This document shows, one piece after another, positions 1 through 5,125 of a stretch of DNA of 8,859 nucleotides. The position numbers were made by a program, and so were the translations under genes. A model generated the notes under the pieces. It ran no database searches, was not told where the DNA came from, and saw only the letters and a list, made by a program, of their open reading frames with translations. Source of the DNA: JBBIOI01 sp037443425 (GTDB lineage: Bacteria; Desulfobacterota; BSN033; UBA1163); assembly GCA_037443425.1 (NCBI GenBank), contig JBBIOI010000134.1, forward strand, positions 1 to 8,859. Direction: 5' to 3'. The number at the start of each line of letters is the position of its first letter. Position 1 is the stretch's first letter.

Positions 1-695
1 AACCTGACCCAATACCCGAAGGGGTTGTAGAAAAAATTTTGGATTCTGCAAGATGGGCTATGTCAGGGGCAAATGCTCAACCTTGGGAATTCATTGTAGT
101 AACCGATCCTGAAATCAAAAAGAGATTATTTAAGCATTATCAGGAAGAGCTTAATTGTGATTATAACTTCTGGATGGAACAGATGAGAATTCCTGAGTTA
201 AGGCATCCTGCGTATCAATTAGAAGGAACCCCTGAAGAACAATTAAAACAGATAAGATCGCGCCAAAGCTGGGCAGAAGCCCCTGTCCTGATTGTTGTTC
301 TGGGTGACGGACGTAAACAGTGGGCAACTGTAATGGGTGGCCATACATTTGGACGACATCAATCCCATCTTACAGATGGCCTAGCGATAGTCTCATTTAT
401 CATTCATTTAGCAGCAGCATCCCTTGGACTTGGATCACAATGGGTTACGATACATATTGAGGATGGTTTTAAACGAATACTCAATGTCCCTGATGTAATG
501 ACCCTTTATACGATTATTCCGATTGGCTATCCTGATATAGAACAAAAAAAGGGGGTAAGAAGAGAGTTACCTGAAATGATTCACTATAATCAATATGATA
601 GGAATAAATTTTTATCAAACAGGGATATTCTTGACTATATCCGGGATCTCCGCAAGAAAACATTGAATAAATATCAAAGGGATTTTAAGAAATAA
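1..695 (+). CDS. Nitroreductase-family FMN flavoprotein (5' end off window)
   Basis: This is the C-terminal ~230 residues of a nitroreductase-fold protein. The frame is open to the left edge: the first full codon is at 3 and reads PDPIPEGVVEKIL, so the TTG at 39 is internal and only about 20 N-terminal residues, with the usual Arg-rich FMN-phosphate contact, are probably missing. Family landmarks seen are the ARWAMSGANAQPWEFIVV block (usual form: AR-APSG-NAQPW), a central helix with LAAASLGLGSQW (residues about 139-150 of the visible part), and the late IPIGYP strand followed by RRELPEMIHYNQYD, which matches the family's usual RR-LEE-VH-N-Y ending. Such enzymes are cytoplasmic FMN-dependent oxidoreductases of nitro, quinone, enone or related substrates; the substrate here is unknown. 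The gene stops at TAA 693-695, 27 bases before the first binding-protein gene, so it is probably cotranscribed with the transporter. The tail after about residue 200 is Lys/Arg-rich. Confidence 0.88.
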   Translation, partial: PDPIPEGVVEKILDSARWAMSGANAQPWEFIVVTDPEIKKRLFKHYQEELNCDYNFWMEQMRIPELRHPAYQLEGTPEEQLKQIRSRQSWAEAPVLIVVLGDGRKQWATVMGGHTFGRHQSHLTDGLAIVSFIIHLAAASLGLGSQWVTIHIEDGFKRILNVPDVMTLYTIIPIGYPDIEQKKGVRRELPEMIHYNQYDRNKFLSNRDILDYIRDLRKKTLNKYQRDFKK

Positions 696-707
696 AATAT
701 ATTATAC

Positions 708-714
708 GAGGAGG
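708..714 (+). promoter_or_regulatory. Ribosome binding site of first binding protein
   Basis: GAGGAGG ends 8 bases before the ATG at 723, a strong Shine-Dalgarno site that fixes the start. The 27-base gap from the nitroreductase stop holds nothing else that I recognise, and no promoter is apparent. Confidence 0.8.
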
Positions 715-722
715 AAAATCTT

Positions 723-1730
723 ATGAGAAAAAATCACTTTAAATCTTTTTTGAAAATCTCATTTCTTTTCATCTTACCTATGTTTTTTGTATTTACATCA
801 TTTCCATCATATTCCTCATCGAGTAAAATTGAACAAACTGAGCTTAAGATAGGGGTTCCAGATCTTGATCCATCATTTCTTCCAAACTGGGCTGCGGAGC
901 ATAAAGGTTTTTTTAAGGCTGAAGGAATAAATGACGTTAAGATCTTTGTCTTTAAGGGCAATGCACCAACAGTCCAGGCCCTCTCAAGTGGAACAATCAA
1001 TCTATGTGTCGCATCTCTCATTGGACTTGTAAATACAATTATATCAGGACAAAAATTTAAGGCCTTCTGGGCAGGATATAATATGTCAGATTTTGCATGG
1101 TATGGACTACCAAAATATAAATCAATTGCCGAGACAAAAGGAGGCCGCTATGGTGTAAGCAGATTTGGTTCTTTGACAGATTTTCTAACCCGATATGCAC
1201 TAAGAAAGTCAGGGCTTGATCCTGAAAAGGATGTTACTATACTTCAGCTCGGTGGTCAGGCTCAATTTCTTGCAGCCCTCTCATCAGGTCAGCTCGATGT
1301 AGCAATCCTTAGCCTTCCCAATACATATATTGCTGAAGAGAAAGGTTTTGTTAAATTAATGAGCCAGAAGGATATTGCCAAAGAGTATCCAACACATGTA
1401 GTTTATGCAAAGGAAGACTTCATTTCTAAAAATCCGAATACAATAAAAGCATATATTCGGGCAACTACAAAGGCAATGGATTGGATAAAAGCAAACCCTG
1501 ATGAGGCAGCTCAGGTTGTTGTTAATAAATTAAAATACAAACCCGAACACGCCCGAAAGGCAGTAGAAGAGTTAAAGGATGGATGGTATCCAGATGGTAG
1601 ATTACCTCAAGATGGGATGAAGGTTTTCTGGGAGATTGCTATTCAGGCAGGAGATGTAAAAGAGCCCTGGCCCAATAGCAGGTGGCTTGATGATTCATTC
1701 ATTAAGACACAGAATGAATGGCGTAAGTAA
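723..1730 (+). CDS. ABC transporter substrate-binding protein 1 (NMT1/SsuA/TauA-type)
   Basis: This is an exported solute receptor of 335 residues for the importer encoded just downstream. Residues 1-31 form a classic signal peptide: basic MRKNHFK, a Phe/Leu/Ile-rich core and an SYSSSS cleavage region. There is no lipobox cysteine, so it is probably periplasmic rather than a lipoprotein. The mature part opens with LKIGVPDLDPSFLPNWAAEHKGFF (residues 41-64), the hallmark opening of the NMT1/SsuA/TauA superfamily (strand, then xxWxAxxKGFFxxEG). It continues with the lobe-I motif VQALSSGTINLCVAS (84-98), the lobe-II switch RYGVSRFGSLTDFLTRYAL (142-160) and AALSSGQLDVAIL (184-196). Ligands of this superfamily include sulfonates, taurine, nitrate, pyrimidines and aromatic acids; this one cannot be assigned. 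The next gene is a paralogue of nearly equal length. The last 85 bases are almost identical to those of the paralogue although the adjoining sequence is not. Confidence 0.93.
   Translation: MRKNHFKSFLKISFLFILPMFFVFTSFPSYSSSSKIEQTELKIGVPDLDPSFLPNWAAEHKGFFKAEGINDVKIFVFKGNAPTVQALSSGTINLCVASLIGLVNTIISGQKFKAFWAGYNMSDFAWYGLPKYKSIAETKGGRYGVSRFGSLTDFLTRYALRKSGLDPEKDVTILQLGGQAQFLAALSSGQLDVAILSLPNTYIAEEKGFVKLMSQKDIAKEYPTHVVYAKEDFISKNPNTIKAYIRATTKAMDWIKANPDEAAQVVVNKLKYKPEHARKAVEELKDGWYPDGRLPQDGMKVFWEIAIQAGDVKEPWPNSRWLDDSFIKTQNEWRK
1645..1729 (+). repeat. Near-identical 85-base repeat, copy 1
   Basis: The 3' end of binding-protein gene 1 matches 2683-2767 at 84 of 85 positions; the only mismatch is A1707 versus T2745, giving Thr versus Ser. 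Both copies encode AGDVKEPWPNSRWLDDSFIK and then T/S-QNEWRK. The 84 bases immediately upstream are only about 60% alike by eye, so the boundary is sharp. Confidence 0.92.
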
Positions 1731-1742
1731 TGTAAAAAATTA

Positions 1743-1755
1743 AGGAGGAGGGGAG
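1743..1755 (+). promoter_or_regulatory. Strong Shine-Dalgarno preceding an ACG start
   Basis: A purine run, AGGAGGAGGGGAG, lies between the stop of binding protein 1 and the reading frame of binding protein 2. Its AGGAGG core at 1746-1751 ends 6 bases before ACG 1758. No ATG, GTG or TTG lies in the frame until 2118, so this site is the main evidence that translation begins at or near 1758. Confidence 0.75.
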
Positions 1756-1757
1756 AT

Positions 1758-2768
1758 ACGAAAAATCTATTCATACTGAGAGTTACTATTTTACTTTTCT
1801 TTTCCTTATTCTTAAATTTTTTAGCAAACATTGGAGAATCCTCTTCAAGTCCCATTATTAAACCTGAGATAACAAAATTAAATATAGGAATTCCAGTTGC
1901 TTCAATCTCATTTCTTCCTGCATGGGTTGCGGAACAGAAGGGATTTCTTAAAGAAGAAGGAATCGTCGAAGCAAAGGTCTTAGCCTTTCGGGGTGATGCT
2001 GACGTACTTCAAGCCCTTGCAGCAGGAACAGTCGATATAAATATTGCCTCACTTACAGGTCTTGTCTCGGCCATCTCTTCAGGACAAAAATTTAAGGCAT
2101 TCTGGGCAGGATATAATATGCCTTATTTTGAATGGTATGCTTTACCAAAATTTAAATCTATCGCTGATACAAAAGGAGGGCGTTACTCTGTATCAAAATA
2201 TGGGTCATTAACTGATTCTCTTACAAGATACGCACTAAGAAGTGCTGGTTTGGATCCTGAAAAAGATGTGAAGATCCTTCAGTTAGGAGGTCAAGTAAAT
2301 GCTCTACCTGCAATGGAAGCTGGACAGATCGATGCTGCTATCTTTCCAGTACCTCTCTCTTATATGGCAGCTGAGAAAGGATTTGTGAAGCTTATGAGTC
2401 AAAAGGAACAGATAGCCCCTGATTGGCCAACTCATGTTGTCTATGCAAAGGAGGACTTTATTTCCAAGAATCCAAACACTATTAAGGCTTTTATTCGAGC
2501 TACATCAAAGGCCATTGAATGGATAAAGAAAAATCCAGATGACGCTTCGAAGATTGCAAATAAACAACTGAAATTCAAGGTTGAATATTGTCGACGGGCA
2601 ATTGATGAAATCCAGAGCGAATGGCATCCTGATGGCCGTCTCCCACAAAAAGGTCTAAAAGTTTTCTGGCAAATAACTGTGGAGGCAGGAGATGTAAAAG
2701 AGCCCTGGCCCAATAGCAGGTGGCTTGATGATTCATTCATTAAGTCACAGAATGAATGGCGTAAGTAG
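1758..2768 (+). CDS. ABC transporter substrate-binding protein 2, apparent ACG start
   Basis: Paralogue of the preceding binding protein, 336 residues if read from ACG 1758. The first ATG in frame (2118) would remove the signal peptide and much of lobe I, yet the frame upstream is open and plainly coding. It gives a signal peptide (KNLFILRVTILLFFSLFLNFLA, then ESSSS), then LNIGIPVASISFLPAWVAEQKGF and LQALAAGTVDINIAS, each matching the paralogue. From ACG to the LxIGx motif is 41 residues in both paralogues. In the second half, KGGRYSVSKYGSLTDSL and MEAGQIDAAIF match lobe-II motifs. The protein has one extra residue near 220 (KEQIAPDWP versus KDIAKEYP). It should be an exported receptor for the same importer, possibly with a different ligand preference. 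ACG is one transition from ATG, so it may be a weak non-canonical start, a start-loss mutation or a sequence error; the intact frame argues against long-standing inactivity. The stop is TAG 2766-2768. Confidence 0.85.
   Translation, partial: TKNLFILRVTILLFFSLFLNFLANIGESSSSPIIKPEITKLNIGIPVASISFLPAWVAEQKGFLKEEGIVEAKVLAFRGDADVLQALAAGTVDINIASLTGLVSAISSGQKFKAFWAGYNMPYFEWYALPKFKSIADTKGGRYSVSKYGSLTDSLTRYALRSAGLDPEKDVKILQLGGQVNALPAMEAGQIDAAIFPVPLSYMAAEKGFVKLMSQKEQIAPDWPTHVVYAKEDFISKNPNTIKAFIRATSKAIEWIKKNPDDASKIANKQLKFKVEYCRRAIDEIQSEWHPDGRLPQKGLKVFWQITVEAGDVKEPWPNSRWLDDSFIKSQNEWRK
2683..2767 (+). repeat. Near-identical 85-base repeat, copy 2
   Basis: The 3' end of binding-protein gene 2, direct repeat of 1645-1729 at an offset of 1038 bases. 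Identity stops at the last base of the stop codons (TAA versus TAG). Confidence 0.92.
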
Positions 2769-2783
2769 GAGATTAATCTATTT

Positions 2784-2790
2784 GGAGGGA
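2784..2790 (+). promoter_or_regulatory. Ribosome binding site selecting a TTG start
   Basis: GGAGGGA lies 8 bases before TTG 2799, which supports TTG as the start of the ATPase. There is no ATG or GTG in frame near this site. Confidence 0.7.
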
Positions 2791-2798
2791 TAAAATAA

Positions 2799-3593
2799 TT
2801 GGATCATATAATCCTGAGTAAAGTTACTGTAATCTTTTCACAACCTACTGGGGGACAACTTGTTGCTGTTGAGGACTTTGATTTAAAGGTTCAGAGAGGG
2901 GAATTTGTAACGATTGTTGGACCAAGTGGCTGTGGAAAGAGCACCCTTCTTTCTGTTGTTGACGGACTAATCCCTCCCAGTAGGGGAGAGATATTCATAA
3001 ATGGAAAAACAGTAAAGGAGCCAGGGCACGATAGAGCACTGGTATTTCAAGAGTTCGCCCTTCTTCCCTGGAGGACTGTTGAAGGTAATGTGATGCTTGG
3101 TCTTGAACTCCATAAAAAATACACACCAGCTCAGATGAAAGAGATTGCCCATCACTATATTCAGATGGTTGGTTTAAAAGGATTCGAAAAACACTATCCA
3201 CACCAACTATCTGGAGGCATGCGTCAAAGGGTTGGAATTGCCCGTGCCTTAGCTGTAAACCCTGATATCCTTCTTATGGATGAACCATTTGCTGCACTTG
3301 ATGCCCAAACCCGTGAAATTATGTCGGTAGAACTTTTAAGAATCTGGGAACAGGATAAAAAGACCGTGCTATTCGTTACGCATAGTATTGATGAGGCAGT
3401 CTATCTCGCAGATAGAATAGTAGTGATGAGTGGCAGGCCCGGCAGGGTAAAAGAGATTATACCTGTTGATTTACCAAGGCCTCGAAAGCTCTCTATTAAA
3501 GATGAAACACAATTTGTCCATCTTCGAAGACATATATGGGATCTATTGGAGGAAGAGGTCAAAAGGGAGGTCGGAGGGAGAGGGATTAAATAA
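2799..3593 (+). CDS. ABC transporter ATP-binding protein (SsuB/TauB/NrtD-type)
   Basis: Cytoplasmic ATPase subunit, 264 residues, that would power the importer as a homodimer. All nucleotide-binding motifs are intact: Walker A GPSGCGKST (residues 41-49), Q-loop VFQEFALLPW (82-91, with the LLPW typical of the nitrate/sulfonate/taurine family), signature LSGGM (137-141) followed by RQRVGIARAL, Walker B ILLMDEP (157-163), D-loop ALDAQT (166-171) and switch His195 in FVTHSIDEA. The C-terminal RIVVMSGRPGRVKEIIPVDLPRPR segment is also characteristic of this family. The start is TTG, chosen because the GGAGGGA site fits and the usual short N-terminal strand begins there. The gene lies 30 bases after binding protein 2, and its stop shares one base with the first permease start (TAATG), implying translational coupling. 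It is the only ATPase for two permeases and two binding proteins. Confidence 0.95.
   Translation: MDHIILSKVTVIFSQPTGGQLVAVEDFDLKVQRGEFVTIVGPSGCGKSTLLSVVDGLIPPSRGEIFINGKTVKEPGHDRALVFQEFALLPWRTVEGNVMLGLELHKKYTPAQMKEIAHHYIQMVGLKGFEKHYPHQLSGGMRQRVGIARALAVNPDILLMDEPFAALDAQTREIMSVELLRIWEQDKKTVLFVTHSIDEAVYLADRIVVMSGRPGRVKEIIPVDLPRPRKLSIKDETQFVHLRRHIWDLLEEEVKREVGGRGIK
3573..3583 (+). promoter_or_regulatory. Ribosome binding site of permease 1
   Basis: GGAGGGAGAGG lies inside the last codons of the ATPase gene, 9 bases before the overlapping ATG at 3593. Confidence 0.7.
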
Positions 3594-4351
3594 TGGAAAG
3601 GTGGAAACGTTTCTTCATCGGTACTATTGGCGTAGTAGCCTTTCTAATCCTATGGGAGATTGCTACTCCACTGGGAATTGTAAAGGTTGCAGATATAAGT
3701 AGGCCGAGCCTCGTTGCAAAGGCATTCATTGAATTGGCAATATCGGGTGAAGTCTTTCCTCATCTTGGAATAAGTTTAAAAGAATTTATTTTAGGATTTC
3801 TCCTCTCCCTTATTATTGGAATACCATTAGGTGTTATACTGGGGCGTTATCGTATCTTAAGCCTTTTACTCGATCCCCTTTTTATGGCCATCTATACAAT
3901 GCCCCGCATGGCTATGTTGCCATTGCTTGTTGTCTGGTTCGGAGTTGGACTGGGAGCTACCATAGCAGTGGTATTTCTTGGCGCAGTTTTCCCGATACTT
4001 GTAAATACCGCTGTTGGAATAAGAGAGATAGACCCAATCCTGATAAAGGCAGTTCGATCATTTGGTGGAAGAGAATGGGATGTCTTTAAAAAGGTTCTAA
4101 TTCCAGGGGCTATTCCTCCTATGATGGCAGGAATAAGATTGGGTGTGGGCCGTGGGCTGCTTGGAATGGTTGTAAGTGAAATGTATGCCTCTACAGAAGG
4201 ACTTGGTGGACAGATAGCCCTATATGGAAATTCATTTCGTTCAACAGAATTGATTGCCCTTATAGCAGTCGTTAGTCTTCTTGGATTTGTGGCAGTAGAT
4301 CTTATCCGTCGAATCGAAGAATATGTCGGCAAAGGAAGGAGGGAGATCTGA
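3593..4351 (+). CDS. ABC transporter permease 1 (SsuC/TauC-type)
   Basis: Inner-membrane permease of 252 residues, the usual length for this family. Hydrophobic segments lie at about residues 8-28, 64-84, 92-118, 119-142, 172-195 and 218-236, consistent with six membrane spans. The cytoplasmic coupling loop (EAA loop) is at about 151-171 and reads IKAVRSFGGREWDVFKKVLIPG, with the conserved Gly and the closing LIPG that docks on the ATPase. The N-terminal helix with WEIATPLG and the later IGIPLGVILGRYR are typical of sulfonate/taurine/nitrate-type permeases. ATG 3593 overlaps the ATPase stop by one base. Stop TGA 4349-4351 is followed directly, in the same frame, by the second permease, and the two are paralogous, so they probably form a heterodimeric channel. 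Confidence 0.93.
   Translation: MERWKRFFIGTIGVVAFLILWEIATPLGIVKVADISRPSLVAKAFIELAISGEVFPHLGISLKEFILGFLLSLIIGIPLGVILGRYRILSLLLDPLFMAIYTMPRMAMLPLLVVWFGVGLGATIAVVFLGAVFPILVNTAVGIREIDPILIKAVRSFGGREWDVFKKVLIPGAIPPMMAGIRLGVGRGLLGMVVSEMYASTEGLGGQIALYGNSFRSTELIALIAVVSLLGFVAVDLIRRIEEYVGKGRREI
4334..4345 (+). promoter_or_regulatory. Shine-Dalgarno preceding an ATA/ATC start
   Basis: GGAAGGAGGGAG lies within the end of permease 1. Its GGAGGG core (4338-4343) is 8 bases before ATA 4352 and 11 bases before ATC 4355. No ATG, GTG or TTG is in frame between the permease 1 stop and 4520, so this site locates the start of permease 2. Confidence 0.65.
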
Positions 4352-5125
4352 ATAATCTTTGTTAAAAATATTTACAGAAAATATGATTCAATAATCCTTG
4401 GGCTTCTGGGTCTATTTGGTTTTGCATTAATCTGGGAAATCTTATCAAGATTTAGAATTGTTGACCCCGTACTTATAAGCAGTCCAATAAACGTAGCTAT
4501 TGCAATAAAGAACTGGGCTATGAGTGGTAAGCTTATTAGGGATTTAGGAACAAGCCTATGGGAATTAATCGTGGCATTTGGGGCTTCTGCTGCAATTGGT
4601 ATTCCACTTGGCGTTGCAATGGGATGGAGCAGACATACAGAATATGCACTTGATCCATTCATATGGGTCTTATACTCAACACCACTTGTCTCTTTCTGGC
4701 CACTCTTTATTATATGGTTAGGAATCGGGACAAAGGCAATTATTGCCCTTGCCTTTCTCTTTTCTGTTGTTCAGGTCATCATAAATACAATGGCAGGTGT
4801 TAAAAACATTGACCCTGTTCTTATACGCTGTGCCCGATCATTTAATGCACGTTCTATTGACCTCTTTTTTAAAATCATACTGCCAGGGGCACTCCTTATG
4901 ATTATTGCAGGTCTTCGACTTGCTATTGGCAGGGCTTTGATTGGTGTTATCATTGGAGAACTATTTTCAAGCAACGCCGGCCTCGGTTTTCATATCAGTT
5001 ATTACGGGGCAAGGCTTAGATTTTCAGATGTATTTGCAGGGCTCTTTATGGTAGTCGTTGTTGGGATATGTACGACCCAAGGGATCCGCATCATTGAGAG
5101 TCGATTAACTCGATGGAAGGCTTAA
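4352..5125 (+). CDS. ABC transporter permease 2 (SsuC/TauC-type), apparent ATA start
   Basis: Second inner-membrane permease, 257 residues if read from ATA 4352. The first ATG in frame (4520) would delete the whole first membrane span, but the frame upstream of it is open and clearly family-like. It gives VKNIYRKYDSIILGLLG, then LIWEILSRFRIVDPVLISSP, matching the first helix and the WEI and P-rich loop of permease 1. Later landmarks are AIGIPLGVAMGWSR, the LYSTPLVSFWPLFIIW span and the coupling loop LIRCARSFNARSIDLF with KIILPGA at residues about 157-180. The start is uncertain: ATA 4352 (one transition from ATG) or ATC 4355 fit the ribosome site; GTT 4361 and ATT 4370 are further away. ATA immediately follows the TGA stop of permease 1, so reinitiation or coupling is likely. 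Its 3' end overlaps the convergent PrpD-like gene by 21 bases. Confidence 0.85.
   Translation: MIFVKNIYRKYDSIILGLLGLFGFALIWEILSRFRIVDPVLISSPINVAIAIKNWAMSGKLIRDLGTSLWELIVAFGASAAIGIPLGVAMGWSRHTEYALDPFIWVLYSTPLVSFWPLFIIWLGIGTKAIIALAFLFSVVQVIINTMAGVKNIDPVLIRCARSFNARSIDLFFKIILPGALLMIIAGLRLAIGRALIGVIIGELFSSNAGLGFHISYYGARLRFSDVFAGLFMVVVVGICTTQGIRIIESRLTRWKA

Noticed and set aside
39..695. TTG 39 as the start of the nitroreductase
   Set aside because: Codons from position 3 read a typical nitroreductase segment, so the gene simply runs off the left edge.
1643..2740. Two antisense frames sharing the peptide MNESSSHLLLGQGSFTSPA
   Set aside because: The shared peptide is only the reverse reading of the near-identical 85-base 3' ends; the rest of the two frames is unrelated.
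2118..2768. ATG 2118 as the true start of binding protein 2
   Set aside because: It would remove the signal peptide and a large part of lobe I, while the upstream frame encodes both with clear homology to the paralogue and has a strong ribosome site at 1743-1755.
3892..4332. 146-residue antisense open frame within permease 1
   Set aside because: It lies wholly opposite a well-conserved permease, is rich in Ser/Pro/Thr/Arg as expected of an antisense shadow, and has no recognisable motif.
4349..4351. TGA recoded as a sense codon, fusing the two permeases
   Set aside because: No other in-frame TGA occurs in any gene of the window and tryptophan is always TGG, so a recoded genetic code is not supported; occasional readthrough remains only a minor possibility.
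4520..5125. ATG 4520 as the true start of permease 2
   Set aside because: It would remove the first membrane span; the upstream open frame matches the N-terminus of permease 1, and I see no good ribosome site before 4520.
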